Assembly (NCBI RefSeq): GCF_030812675.1
Contig: NZ_JAUSTE010000006.1
Coordinates: 124,001 to 188,000, forward strand
Direction: 5' to 3'
Source of the DNA: Sinomonas atrocyanea
GTDB lineage: Bacteria > Actinomycetota > Actinomycetes > Actinomycetales > Micrococcaceae
Length of the DNA stretch: 64,000 nt
Shown: positions 33,420-42,511 of the stretch, piece by piece
Numbering within the stretch: position 1 is the first letter of the stretch
Layout of the letters: every line of letters begins with the position of its first letter
Made by a program: the position numbers and the translations under genes
Notes under the pieces: model-generated
What the model saw: the letters and a program-made list of their open reading frames with translations, nothing else
What the model was told of the DNA's origin: nothing
The model's database searches: none

Positions 33420-34556
33420 ATGTCCGAGACCCCCGCTCCCCCAGCCCGGAAGAAGCTCACCGCCCTCTGGTCCGACACGCTCGGCCGGGCCAGCATCCGC
33501 TCCGTCCAGGCCCTCACTGTCGGCGCCCTCCTCTGGGCGGTGGTGTGGATCCTGCTCAGGATCCCCCTCGTGGTCATCCCCGTGATCATCGCGACGATCC
33601 TCGCGTGCGCGATCGTGCCCCTCGTCCGCTGGCTCTACGCCCACGGGTGGCCCCGTGCGCTGGCCGTGCTCGCCTCGTTCGTGGCCATCCTCGTCGTCTT
33701 CGGCGGGATCATCACAGGCATCGTCTTCCTCATCCGGGCCCAGGCCCACGAGCTCGCCGACCGGTTCACCTCGGGCCTCGAGCAGCTCCACGCCTTCCTC
33801 AACAACGGCCCTGCCCGGATCAGCGACGAGCAGATCACCCAGGCCCGCGACTCGATCCAGCGGTTCTTCACCTCCGGCAGCATCGGCGCCGAGGCCCTCA
33901 CCGGCGCCCGCACGGCGGGCGAAATCCTCACGGCACTCATCCTCATGGCCGTCATCCTGTTCTTCTTCCTCAAGGACGGCCGCCAGATCCTCGAGTTCGT
34001 GCTGTGGTTCATGCCCCCGGCCCACCGCGACAAGGCCCGGCTCGCCGCCGACCGCAGTGCCCACGTCCTCGGGGGCTACGTGCGCGGCACAGTGCTGGTC
34101 GCCGCCGCGGACGCCGTCATCGTCGGCACCGGGCTGGCGGTCCTCCATGTCCCGCTCGCCCTGCCCCTGGCCGTCTTCGTGTTCATCGGCGGATTCATCC
34201 CGATCCTCGGCGCGACCCTTGCGGGGTTCCTGGCCGTCGGGATCGCGCTCATCTCCAACGGCCCCGTCGTCGCGCTCATCGTCCTGATCGTGGTCCTGGC
34301 CGCCAACCAGATCGAGCACCACCTCCTCCAGCCGCTCCTGATGGGCCGAGTCCTCTCGATCCACGGACTGGCCATCATCCTCGCCCTCGCGTCCGGGACG
34401 ATCCTGGCCGGCATCATCGGCGCCCTGCTCGCAGTGCCGGTCACGGCCGTGGCGTGGTCGATCATCAAGACGTTCACCGGCCGCGGCGCGCCGAGCGAGC
34501 CGGCCGAGCCGACCGGACCGGTCGGGGCAGACCTCCGCCCCGAGCCCGAGGGCTAG
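33420..34556 (+). CDS. AI-2E family transporter (TqsA/YdiK type membrane protein)
   Basis: A 378-residue integral membrane protein with 7-8 helices. The family pattern is visible: LWAVVWILLRIPLVVIPVII at the start, a long amphipathic segment (residues 110-165), ILMAVILFFFLKDGRQ, FIGGFIPILGATLAGFLAV, and QIEHHLLQPLLMGRVLSIHG. Members have been linked to autoinducer-2 export but many are Na+/H+ or unknown exporters, so the name is not evidence for quorum sensing. GAGGA is 4 nt before the ATG. It stands alone. Confidence 0.9.
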   Translation: MSETPAPPARKKLTALWSDTLGRASIRSVQALTVGALLWAVVWILLRIPLVVIPVIIATILACAIVPLVRWLYAHGWPRALAVLASFVAILVVFGGIITGIVFLIRAQAHELADRFTSGLEQLHAFLNNGPARISDEQITQARDSIQRFFTSGSIGAEALTGARTAGEILTALILMAVILFFFLKDGRQILEFVLWFMPPAHRDKARLAADRSAHVLGGYVRGTVLVAAADAVIVGTGLAVLHVPLALPLAVFVFIGGFIPILGATLAGFLAVGIALISNGPVVALIVLIVVLAANQIEHHLLQPLLMGRVLSIHGLAIILALASGTILAGIIGALLAVPVTAVAWSIIKTFTGRGAPSEPAEPTGPVGADLRPEPEG

Positions 34557-34663
34557 GGCTCCAGCGGCACCGCTAGGCCGAGCGGCCACCGCACCCGGAG
34601 CAGCACTGGCATCCAGGGCCCACCTTGACGGTCTGGTTGGCCGCGAGGACGTAGGGTTCGGGC

Positions 34664-35098
34664 ATGCTGGAGATCGAGCCGGGGGCGAAAGTCGTCGAGG
34701 GAACCTGCGACCACTGCGGGCAGCCCATGACTCGTGTGACCGGCTTCGTGCATCGAGATGGGTGCGCCTACGCCGTCTACTACGCCTCCTGCTATCACCA
34801 CGCCGGACACGAGGTCTGGATAGACGCAGTCTTCTCCCCGACATGGGACGAGGGCACGGACGACCACTTGACGTTCGGCTGCCGCGTCGGCCGCGTCGAT
34901 GGCCAGGATGAACCCGCGGCCTCGCTCGTCCCAGCCGCGGGCGGTTGGGGCAACTCCCGAGTGTTCGGCCACAAGCTCTCACGCGACGAAGCGCTCGCCC
35001 ACCCCATGCTCGCGGAGTTCTGGGCGCTGGTCGACCATGTGCTGGTACATGACGGCGTAGTCGCAGATCACCTGTACGGAAGGGACGCGACGTTCTAG
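34664..35098 (+). CDS. Hypothetical protein, 144 aa
   Basis: A soluble 144-residue protein. The N-terminus has a C-D-H-C motif (EGTCDHCGQPM) and a nearby C/H group (YYASCYHHAGHEVW), which could bind a metal ion. The rest includes FGCRVGRVDG and GNSRVFGHKLSRDEALAHPM. I do not recognise the family. Third codon positions look less GC-rich than in the surrounding genes, hinting at a later arrival. TAGGGT lies exactly 6 nt before the ATG and no Shine-Dalgarno is present. Confidence 0.7.
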   Translation: MLEIEPGAKVVEGTCDHCGQPMTRVTGFVHRDGCAYAVYYASCYHHAGHEVWIDAVFSPTWDEGTDDHLTFGCRVGRVDGQDEPAASLVPAAGGWGNSRVFGHKLSRDEALAHPMLAEFWALVDHVLVHDGVVADHLYGRDATF

Positions 35099-35153
35099 GA
35101 CAGCGTGAGGAATCTCGGGCAGCCGAAGTTCTTCGCCCTCTACAGCTCAGAGG

Positions 35154-35186
35154 GGTGTCCCGGTGAATCCTCTTCACCGGGACACC
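35154..35186. terminator. Bidirectional terminator hairpin
   Basis: A perfect 14-bp stem, GGTGTCCCGGTGAA with its complement, around a 5-nt loop (35168-35172). It lies between the convergent hypothetical gene (stop 35098) and the gntP-like gene (stop 35205). No long T-tract. Confidence 0.8.
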
Positions 35187-35204
35187 TGTCGGGGGCGAGG
35201 GCCC

Positions 35205-36635
35205 CTAGACGAGTAGGGAGAGCAGGAGCACCATCCCGAGGGCGATGACGCTGACGAGCGTCTGAACGGTGGTGTGGAGGCGTGTGGCTTGGCCGAGGGT
35301 CATGCCGAAGGACTCCTTCACGAGCCAGAATCCCGCGTGGTTGACGTAATTCAGGCCGATCGACCCGGCGCCGATGGCGATGACCAGGAGCGCGACCTGC
35401 CATGGGTCCCCGCCTGCGGCGGGCATCTGGGCCACCATGCCGGTGGCGGAGACGATGCCGACGGTCGCCGACCCCGTCGCGGTGGACAGGATGAGGGAAA
35501 GCACCCACCCGAGGATGAGCACGTTCAGCTGCCAGTGCTGGGCAGCCTGGGAGAGCGCATCGCCGATGTGGGAGTCGACGAGGATCTTGTTGAAGGCTCC
35601 TCCGGCGCCGATGATCAGCAGGATGCCCACCACAGGCTTGAGGCTCTCGCCCACCGCGCTGCGCACCTGCTCGCCCGGCTTGAAGCGGGCCAGAGTGAGG
35701 AGCGCGAGCAGCACCCCGCACATCATCGCCACCACGGGGTTGCCCAGCAACTCGAGCACCTGCAGGGCCGGGCTCTTGGCCGCGAGGAAGACCTGCCCGA
35801 TGGACTGGGCCAGCATCAGCACGATCGGCAGGAGGATGCAGGCCACGGCCCAGGCGATGGGTGAGGTGCGTTCGGTGGCGCCGGGGCCCCGATGGAAGCC
35901 GGAGACGGCAACGCCGGCCCCAGGCGCAGCGGAGTCCTCGACGGAGGCCGGATGGGTGAACTGGGCCACGAGGGCCATATCCGGCTCGACGGTCATGCGG
36001 CGGGAGAGCCAGCGGGCGAACACCGGGCCCGAGAGGATCACCGTGGGGATGGCACAGACGAAGCCCACGATGATCGTCTTGCCCAGGTCGGCGTGCAGAC
36101 CGCTGACCGAGGTCAGGGGCCCGGGGTGAGGGGGCACCATGCCGTGCAGGGTGGCCAGGGCCGCGATGGCCGGGGTCACCACGAGAACGTAGGGCTTGCT
36201 GTCAGGACGAGTCCGCTTGATCCGTTCGGCGACTCCGAAGATGAAGGGGAGCAGGATGATGAGCCCGACCTCGAAGAACATCGGGATCCCGATCACGAAG
36301 GCGGCCAGCGTCATCATCCAGGGGAAGGACCTGGCCGTTCCCCGGGAGACGATCAACTCGGCGAGGCGGTCCGTCGCCCCCGCGTCCGAGAGCAGACGGC
36401 CGAGCATGGCGCCCAGGGCGAGTGTGATGCCGACGTTGCCCAGGACGCCGCCGGCGCCGCTGATGATCGAGGTGGGGATGTCGGTCAGCTTCTCACCCGC
36501 CACGAGTCCGGTGAGCACCGAGACGACGAGGAGCGCGATGAAGGGGTGGAGCTTGAGCCTGCTGTTGATCAGGGTGATCAGCAGGGCCACGGCCGCTATG
36601 AGGACAGCGACGAGAAACCAGGCGTGAGCGGTCAT
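35205..36635 (-). CDS. gntP: GntP-family gluconate:H+ symporter
   Basis: A 476-residue membrane transporter with about 12-14 helices. Family stretches: LKLHPFIALLVVSVLTGLVAG, GNVGITLALGAMLGRLLSDAGATDRLA, MVPPHPGPLTS and LLIIGAGGAFNKILVDS. GntP members take up gluconate or related sugar acids. The start at 36635 has GGAGA 7 nt upstream. Directly upstream lies a perfect 20-bp LacI-type palindrome and a short LacI gene, implying negative control by a sugar acid; no gluconate kinase gene is in the window. Confidence 0.9.
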   Translation of the reverse strand: MTAHAWFLVAVLIAAVALLITLINSRLKLHPFIALLVVSVLTGLVAGEKLTDIPTSIISGAGGVLGNVGITLALGAMLGRLLSDAGATDRLAELIVSRGTARSFPWMMTLAAFVIGIPMFFEVGLIILLPFIFGVAERIKRTRPDSKPYVLVVTPAIAALATLHGMVPPHPGPLTSVSGLHADLGKTIIVGFVCAIPTVILSGPVFARWLSRRMTVEPDMALVAQFTHPASVEDSAAPGAGVAVSGFHRGPGATERTSPIAWAVACILLPIVLMLAQSIGQVFLAAKSPALQVLELLGNPVVAMMCGVLLALLTLARFKPGEQVRSAVGESLKPVVGILLIIGAGGAFNKILVDSHIGDALSQAAQHWQLNVLILGWVLSLILSTATGSATVGIVSATGMVAQMPAAGGDPWQVALLVIAIGAGSIGLNYVNHAGFWLVKESFGMTLGQATRLHTTVQTLVSVIALGMVLLLSLLV

Positions 36636-36674
36636 TGGTCATCTCCGGGTATCTGACGGAACGCTGCCTTAGCG

Positions 36675-36694
36675 TTCCGGAAACGTTTCCGGAA
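36675..36694. promoter_or_regulatory. LacI-type operator upstream of gntP
   Basis: The perfect 20-bp palindrome TTCCGGAAACGTTTCCGGAA with the central CG typical of LacI/GalR operators. It ends 40 bp before the gntP ATG and 25 bp after the lacI-like stop, so it most likely controls gntP. Confidence 0.85.
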
Positions 36695-36718
36695 GCTTCC
36701 CACGAGACTCCCGTCACG

Positions 36719-37216
36719 TCAAACGCGCACGCCTTCCACACGGTCGATGAGGGCGTCGGCCATCGATCGAGCCGTTGCCGCGAGGCCATCCTCGTCCAGT
36801 CCCCCGGTGCGGAGCACTGCACAGGGCTCCTCCGATGGGTGCTCCTCCTGTCCGGCCCCGGGGTCGAGCAGGATGCGCCCGTCCACGACAGGCCGTGCCA
36901 CCATGCCCTCCCCCGGCGCGGACGGCCTAGTGAGGAGCAGATGGTATCCGCGGTCCTCGCAGGCTTCGAAGAGGCCCGTCACCACGGGCTGACTGAGTTG
37001 GCCGGTGACCACGAGCTCGATCAGGCGCGTGCGGCCCGTCCGCAGGGCTTGGGCTGTCGAGCTGGGCCTGTAGCCGAGTTCGGCGGCTGTCTCCAGGATC
37101 CGTGCACGCGTCGCGGCCCCGACCTCGGCGCTGCCCGTGAGTGCCCGCGACGCGGTCGCCAGCCCGACCCCTGCTGCTCGCGCGACGTCAGTGAGCGACG
37201 TCCGCCGCTTGACCAT
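36719..37216 (-). CDS. Half-length LacI-family regulator
   Basis: A 165-residue protein with a complete LacI DNA-binding domain (TSLTDVARAAGVGLATASRA, hinge helix region PSSTAQALRTGRT) and only the first part of the sugar-binding domain: LIELVVTGQLSQPVVTGLFE, RGYHLLLT, VVDGRILLD. Normal members have about 330 residues. The C-terminal subdomain, which closes the ligand cleft and carries much of the dimer contact, is absent, and only 83 bp separate its stop from gntP, so no remnant is left. ATG 37216 has AGGAG upstream. Could be a constitutive repressor, or a decayed gene with an intact reading frame. Confidence 0.8.
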   Translation of the reverse strand: MVKRRTSLTDVARAAGVGLATASRALTGSAEVGAATRARILETAAELGYRPSSTAQALRTGRTRLIELVVTGQLSQPVVTGLFEACEDRGYHLLLTRPSAPGEGMVARPVVDGRILLDPGAGQEEHPSEEPCAVLRTGGLDEDGLAATARSMADALIDRVEGVRV

Positions 37217-37443
37217 CCCAGCTCCTCGAGACGCGCCCGCCACCGTTCCTGTCGGGCATCTGAGCGCCATCCTTCCACAGGATTCCCGTGCCACTGCGAC
37301 CGCGCTGGCAGGGGAGCCGATCAAGAGTGGGTGAGAGCTCCTTCATCTCGCAACGGGCGGTCCTTGGAACGGCTACCCCAGACCTTGGGTTGGGCCCGGA
37401 CCGCCGATGACTAGGCGGAGGACCCAGTGGATGCCGCCCCCGC

Positions 37444-38076
37444 TCAGCCGAGCCCCAGGAACGCCCGCCACAGCCCCACGATCACGACCGGCCCGAACAG
37501 GGTCCCGGTGACGACCTGGGCGAGCGTGTGGGCGCGGAGCACCACGCGGGCCCAGCCGACTGCGAGGACCACGAGGAGGAGCGGCCACCATGCGGGCCCG
37601 AACAGGACGATCACCGAGACGGCGGCCGAGGACACAGCAGCGGCGTGGCCGCTCACCTTCCACCAGATGCTCACGATCGCGAGGACGGCGATCCCAGCAA
37701 TGAGCGCCAGGACCATCGCGACCACGGAGTCCGGTGCGCCCGCCCAGATGAGGACGCCGAGCCCGAGCAGCACGCAGACGATCGCCATGGCGAGCACGGG
37801 CGCGCGCTGGGACCTCTCGCTCACGTGGTGGTCGACCACCTTGCCCGCGCGCACGAGCGCGAGGAGCACCGCGAAGGGCAGCACCGATGTGAACACCAGC
37901 GCGACCGCGCCGTACCACCACGTCCCCGGCCAGCCGGGGCTCGCCGCCGGGCTCAGCAGGAGCTGGACCGCGACGGTGAACGGCGGCTGGAAGACCTCGC
38001 TGAGCGCCCGCGCGACGGCGGCTGCGGGCCCCCGCGGGGACCGCGCCGGCGGCGTCGGGCGATGGCTGGCTAGCAC
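37444..38076 (-). CDS. PAP2-superfamily membrane phosphatase-like protein
   Basis: A 210-residue integral membrane protein of the type-2 phosphatidic acid phosphatase fold. Motif 2 is KVSGHAAAVSSA (Ser-Gly-His), and motif 3 is VVLRAHTLAQVVTG (Arg-x4-His pattern); motif 1 is weak (KVVDHHVSERSQR). About five membrane helices. Typical substrates are lipid phosphates or diphosphates such as undecaprenyl-PP. The start is GTG 38076. It stands between the lacI and MFS genes with its own spacing. Confidence 0.75.
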   Translation of the reverse strand: MLASHRPTPPARSPRGPAAAVARALSEVFQPPFTVAVQLLLSPAASPGWPGTWWYGAVALVFTSVLPFAVLLALVRAGKVVDHHVSERSQRAPVLAMAIVCVLLGLGVLIWAGAPDSVVAMVLALIAGIAVLAIVSIWWKVSGHAAAVSSAAVSVIVLFGPAWWPLLLVVLAVGWARVVLRAHTLAQVVTGTLFGPVVIVGLWRAFLGLG

Positions 38077-38133
38077 GATTCCAGTCTTCCATGCCCGGCT
38101 CCGCTCCCGGCTGCTCCCGGGCAGCCGCGCGGA

Positions 38134-39588
38134 TCAGGGCGAGATGTGGTCGAGGTGCCTGTTGCGGGTGTGCGGGGCGAACTGCACCAGGACGGCGGCG
38201 ATCACCAGGAACACCGAGATCAGCCCGAGCGCCCCGATCACGGGCAGCATCGGCAGCATCGGGGTGATGACCATGACGCCGATGCCGCCGCCGATGTGCC
38301 CCGCGCCGTCCACCACCGCGAAGCCCGTGGTCCGCGCCCGGGTGGGGAAGGACTCGGCGGTGAGGGCGTAGGTCGGCGAGACCCACAGGTTGAAGCCCGC
38401 GAAGATGAGGATGGCGCCGATCATCGCGATCCCCACGTTGGTGCCCGCGGCGGCCACGACGAGCGAGCCGATGACCGTCACCGCGGCGCCCACGGGCAGC
38501 CAGTAGCGACGCTCGAGCCGCTCGACGATCACGCTCATGACTGCAGCCTCGGCCACGAAGCCGAGGGTCCCGACCGCGGCGATGACCCCGGCCTCGGGCG
38601 GCGGGTAGTGCAGGGCAGCCAGGACCACGGTGAAGCCGGCCGCGAACGCGTAGACCGTGATGTACCCGATGAACCAGACGAAGAACAGCAGCACCATCCG
38701 CTTCACGTACAGCGGGTTCGTGAAGAGGTCCCGGTACGGGACGGGCGACGGCGGCCTGGTCGCCCCGTGCACGTCCGTCACCACGGGCTCGGCGAGGGGC
38801 CCGTGCTTCGCGGCGCGCGCCTCCATGTCCTTCACCACGGCATCGGCCTCGGCGAAGCGGCCCTGGCCGATGAGCCAGCGCGGCGATTCGGGGAGCTCGA
38901 ACCGCAGCAGCACCGCGACCGCGGCGAGGATCGCGCCGACCCCGTACATCCACCGCCACCCGGTCTCGAACCCGGGGCCGGCCGCCGCGAAGGGGAGGCC
39001 GAGCGGCCAGGGGGTGGCCGGCGTCGTAAGGATGAGGCCGAGCCAGATGCCCACGAAGGCGCCGAGCGCGGACATGATGAAGATGATCGTGGTGAACCGG
39101 GCGCGCGCATGCCGCGGGGCCATCTCGTTGATGTACGTGTTCACGATCGCGAGGTCCGCGCCGATCCCGATGCCGGTGACGGTGCGGGCGATGTTGAAGT
39201 TGGCGTAGTCGCCCACGAACGCGTTGTACAGCGAGCCCAGGCCCGTGATGAGCATCGTGATCATGAGCATGTTCCGCCGGCCGATGCGGTCGGCGATGGG
39301 GCTCAGCACGAGCGTGCCGACCACATAGCCGGCCAGGTTGAGCAGCACCGGCAGCGGCAGCGCCTCGAGCGCCGTCTCCGGGGTGCAGCCCTTGTTGAGC
39401 TCGATGCACGTCTGGATGAACGAGACGTTGATGTCGAAGATGTCGTAGAACGTGAACAGGAATCCGAGGCCGATGATCCCGATGAAGAGGTAGGAGAGGC
39501 TCCACACCTCGAGCCGCTCGAGCCGGGCGATGATCTGCTGTCCGGTCGGGGCGGCGCTCACGGATCCGGCGTCCATGGATGCAGCCAC
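38134..39588 (-). CDS. MFS transporter, metabolite:H+ symporter type
   Basis: A 484-residue major facilitator protein with 12 helices. Signature loops are ADRIGRRNMLMITML between TM2 and TM3 and the VIVERLERRYWLPVG loop in the second half. A long central loop with charged residues (MEARAAKHGPLAEP) and the insert after TM1 are like sugar porters or aromatic-acid/metabolite symporters. GTG 39588 is preferred, as GGGAGG lies 9 nt upstream; ATG 39576 would have no suitable site. Substrate unknown; no adjacent catabolic gene. Confidence 0.85.
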   Translation of the reverse strand: MAASMDAGSVSAAPTGQQIIARLERLEVWSLSYLFIGIIGLGFLFTFYDIFDINVSFIQTCIELNKGCTPETALEALPLPVLLNLAGYVVGTLVLSPIADRIGRRNMLMITMLITGLGSLYNAFVGDYANFNIARTVTGIGIGADLAIVNTYINEMAPRHARARFTTIIFIMSALGAFVGIWLGLILTTPATPWPLGLPFAAAGPGFETGWRWMYGVGAILAAVAVLLRFELPESPRWLIGQGRFAEADAVVKDMEARAAKHGPLAEPVVTDVHGATRPPSPVPYRDLFTNPLYVKRMVLLFFVWFIGYITVYAFAAGFTVVLAALHYPPPEAGVIAAVGTLGFVAEAAVMSVIVERLERRYWLPVGAAVTVIGSLVVAAAGTNVGIAMIGAILIFAGFNLWVSPTYALTAESFPTRARTTGFAVVDGAGHIGGGIGVMVITPMLPMLPVIGALGLISVFLVIAAVLVQFAPHTRNRHLDHISP

Positions 39589-39746
39589 ATGGATCAACCT
39601 CCCGCAGCCCAGGGGTGGTGCTCGCTGCGCCAGAGACTGCCCTGGCTGCCGCCTCCATGGTGCGCCGGGCGGCCTGTTGCCACAAGCACTCGATCGACCG
39701 GCTGGGGGCGCCACCCTGCGAGCCGCCCGCTGCCAGCGGTCCGCTG

Positions 39747-40097
39747 TCAGCCCTCCGCGGAGCCGGACCGCCGGTAGGTGAGGTCCCACGGCCGCCGCCC
39801 GCGGGAGGACTCGGCCCATCCGTCCCGGACGATCTCGGCCCGCAGCTCGGCCAGGCTCGCCTCCAGCCCCGGCGTCCAGGCCTCCTGGGGCGCGGTCCGG
39901 CCGAGCGCCGGTCCGGCGAAGGTCGCCCCGCGGTAGAGGATCCGCCCGTCGTCGGCCCGCGCCACGAACCGCATCGGCGAACGGCCGTACTGGCTCGTGA
40001 GCGTGTAGAGGACGCGCGCCCACCAGGGCACCGACAGAGGGTCCTCGAGCTCGACCCTCAGCGTGCGCCCGGTCCCGGGGCGGTCAGCTGGCGCCAT
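39747..40097 (-). CDS. Hypothetical protein, 116 aa
   Basis: A small soluble protein beginning after GGGAGG with proper spacing. The middle part (RVLYTLTSQYGRSPMRFVAR, then GRILYRGATFAGP) looks like a mixed alpha/beta fold; the end (GRRPWDLTYRR) is basic. I recognise no family. It is 10 bp downstream of the E2 gene on the same strand, so it is probably the last gene of the 2-oxoacid dehydrogenase operon. Confidence 0.6.
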   Translation of the reverse strand: MAPADRPGTGRTLRVELEDPLSVPWWARVLYTLTSQYGRSPMRFVARADDGRILYRGATFAGPALGRTAPQEAWTPGLEASLAELRAEIVRDGWAESSRGRRPWDLTYRRSGSAEG

Positions 40098-40107
40098 GAT
40101 GCCTCCC

Positions 40108-41520
40108 TCAGTCGAGCAGGAGCGCCGGCTCCTCCATGATCGCCGCGACGTCGGCCATGAACCGGGCCGAGAGGTCGCCGTCCACCACGCGGTGGTCGAA
40201 CGAGCCGCCGAGCGTGGTGATCCAGCGCGGGATGACCTCGCCCGAGACCACCCACGGCTTCTGCCGGATCGTGCCGAACGCCACGATGGCCACCTCGCCA
40301 GGATTGATGATCGGCGTGCCGATGTCGATCCCCAGGGCGCCGATGTTCGTGATGGTCATCGTGCCGCCCTGCATGTCCGCGGGCTTGGTCTTCCCGCCGC
40401 GGGCCGTGGTCGCGAGCTCATTGAGCGCGATCGCGAGTTCGCGGAGCGAGAGGTCCTGCGCGTCCTTGATGTTCGGCACGAGCAGCCCCCGCGGCGTCGC
40501 GGCCGCGATCCCGAGGTTCATGTAGTGCTTGATGTGGATCTCGTCCCCGCCCGGGCCGGTGACCCACTCCGAGTTGACGCTCGGGTTGCGGGCCGCGGCC
40601 CAGATGACCGCCTTGGCCAGGATGAGCAGCGGGGAGACCCGGACGCCCTCGAAGTCACGGGACTTCTTGAGCCGCTGGACGAACTCCATGGTCCGCGACG
40701 CGTCGACGTCGACGAAGATGCTCACGTGCGGGGCGCTGAAGGCCGAGTCGACCATCGCCTTCGCCGTCGCCTTGCGCACGCCGCGGACGGGGACGACCTC
40801 GACCCGACGCTCGCTCGGCCTCTTCGTGTGGTCCCAGAACGTGGGCGCCGCGGCCTGCTCGCGCTCGCGCTGGGCCTGGTAGGACTCGAGGTCGGCCCGG
40901 GTCACCTCGCCGCGCGCGCCGGTGGCCGGCACGTCCGAGAGGTTGATGCCGAGCTCCTTCGCGATCCGCCGGACCGGCGGCTTGGCGAGGACGCGGGAAA
41001 GGAGGCCGACGACGGCGTTCGGCGCCTGCGCTGCCGACGGCGCCTCTGCGGCTCCGGCGGAACGGGGGGCCGCCACCGTGGGGGTGGTGGGCTCATGCTG
41101 GGCGGCAGGGGTCTGGCGGCGGGGGCGGCGCTTGGCGGCGTCCGCCTTCGGGCCGGAACCGACCAGCGGGCCGCTCTCCACCCCGGGCTCCTGCAGGGTC
41201 GGTACCGGGGACTCGACCGGCTGGACCGTAGCGGACGGCGACGCGGGCGCGGACGGTGCAGTCCCGCCGTCGTGCGCGGCCGAGTCGCCGATCGCGATGA
41301 TCGGCGTGCCCACCTCGATGGTCTCGTGCTCGCGGGCGAGGAGCTGGACCACAGTCCCGGCGTACGGGCTGGGGAGCTCGACGAGGCTCTTCGCCGTCTC
41401 GATCTCGCAGATGACGTCGTTGATGGCGACCGTCTGGCCCGGCTGGACCTTCCAGGACACGATCTCGGCCTCGGTGAGGCCCTCGCCCACGTCGGGGAGG
41501 GAGAAGATCTGCTGCGTCAC
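40108..41520 (-). CDS. 2-oxoacid dehydrogenase E2 (dihydrolipoamide acyltransferase)
   Basis: A 470-residue E2 subunit. Residues 1-80 are the lipoyl domain with Lys44 in [14 protein letters not shown] as the lipoylation site; a long Ala/Pro-rich linker follows; the E1/E3-binding domain is [20 protein letters not shown] (near residue 185); the catalytic domain ends in [10 protein letters not shown] with the active His and Asp. One lipoyl domain and the ETAKSLVEL motif fit branched-chain 2-oxoacid dehydrogenase E2, though pyruvate cannot be excluded. It is 10 bp after the E1-beta gene. The linker contains a copy of a dispersed repeat (41265-41277). Confidence 0.9.
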   Translation of the reverse strand: MTQQIFSLPDVGEGLTEAEIVSWKVQPGQTVAINDVICEIETAKSLVELPSPYAGTVVQLLAREHETIEVGTPIIAIGDSAAHDGGTAPSAPASPSATVQPVESPVPTLQEPGVESGPLVGSGPKADAAKRRPRRQTPAAQHEPTTPTVAAPRSAGAAEAPSAAQAPNAVVGLLSRVLAKPPVRRIAKELGINLSDVPATGARGEVTRADLESYQAQREREQAAAPTFWDHTKRPSERRVEVVPVRGVRKATAKAMVDSAFSAPHVSIFVDVDASRTMEFVQRLKKSRDFEGVRVSPLLILAKAVIWAAARNPSVNSEWVTGPGGDEIHIKHYMNLGIAAATPRGLLVPNIKDAQDLSLRELAIALNELATTARGGKTKPADMQGGTMTITNIGALGIDIGTPIINPGEVAIVAFGTIRQKPWVVSGEVIPRWITTLGGSFDHRVVDGDLSARFMADVAAIMEEPALLLD

Positions 41521-41530
41521 GGGGCTGCTC

Positions 41531-42511
41531 CTAGTACGCGAAGGCGCGGTCGAGGGCTTCGAGGATGCGGTCGATGTCCGGGAGGTAGTGCTCCTCGACC
41601 TTCGCCACGGGGTAGGGCATGTGGAAGCCGCCGACCCGGATGACCGGGGCCTCGAGCGAGAGGAAGGCGAGCTCGGCCACGCGCGAGGCGATCTCCCCGC
41701 CCATCCCGCCGAACGTCGGCGCCTCGTGCGCGACGATGAGCCGCCCGGTCTTGGTCACGGACGCGAGGATGGCATCGAAGTCGATCGGCGAGATCGAGCG
41801 CAGGTCGATGACCTCGATGCTGTGCCCGTCCTCGGCGGAGGCCTCGGCCGCCGCGAGCGCCACCGGGACGAGCGGGCCCCACGCGACGACGGTCGCATCG
41901 GTGCCCTCGCGGACCACGTGGGCCCGGAACGGGTCCGCGCTCGCGCCGGGGTCCTCGGTGTCCACCTCGCCCTTGAGCCAGTAGCGGCGCTTGGGCTCGA
42001 ACACGATCACCGGGTCCTCGCACGCGATGGCCTGCTGGGTCATCCAGTAGGCGTCGTGGGCGTTGGAGGGGGTGACGATCCGCAGGCCGGCGGTGTGGGC
42101 GAAGAGCGCCTCGGGGGACTCGGAGTGGTGCTCGACCGAGCCGATGCCGCCGCCGTAGGGGATGCGGATGGTCACCGGGACCGTGAGCTGTCCGTTGCTG
42201 CGGGCGTGCATCTTGGCCAGCTGGGTCGTGATCTGGTTGAAGCCGGGGAACACGAACCCGTCGAACTGGATCTCGGCGACGGGGCGGTAGCCGCGCAGGG
42301 ACAGCCCGATGCTCGTGCCGATGATGCCGGACTCCGCCAGCGGGCTGTCCACCACGCGGTCGGGGCCGAAGTCGGCCTTGAGGCCCTCGGTCACGCGGTA
42401 CACCCCGCCGAGGGTGCCGATGTCCTCGCCCATGAGCAGGACGCTCTCGTCCTGCTCGAGCGCGGCGCGCAGGCCCGCGTTGATCGCCTTGGCGATGGTC
42501 ATGGTGGGCAT
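41531..42511 (-). CDS. 2-oxoacid dehydrogenase E1 component, beta subunit
   Basis: A 326-residue E1-beta. Family stretches: [58 protein letters not shown], and the C-terminal domain with [17 protein letters not shown] and ETPxF-like [16 protein letters not shown]. It forms the heterotetramer with the alpha subunit that decarboxylates 2-oxoacids with thiamine diphosphate. Its ATG overlaps the stop of the alpha gene in TGATG, so translation is coupled and subunit ratio matched. Confidence 0.92.
   Translation of the reverse strand: MPTMTIAKAINAGLRAALEQDESVLLMGEDIGTLGGVYRVTEGLKADFGPDRVVDSPLAESGIIGTSIGLSLRGYRPVAEIQFDGFVFPGFNQITTQLAKMHARSNGQLTVPVTIRIPYGGGIGSVEHHSESPEALFAHTAGLRIVTPSNAHDAYWMTQQAIACEDPVIVFEPKRRYWLKGEVDTEDPGASADPFRAHVVREGTDATVVAWGPLVPVALAAAEASAEDGHSIEVIDLRSISPIDFDAILASVTKTGRLIVAHEAPTFGGMGGEIASRVAELAFLSLEAPVIRVGGFHMPYPVAKVEEHYLPDIDRILEALDRAFAY

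Noticed and set aside
33420-34556. Quorum-sensing (AI-2) system
   Set aside because: The transporter family name alone is not evidence; no luxS or lsr genes are in the window.
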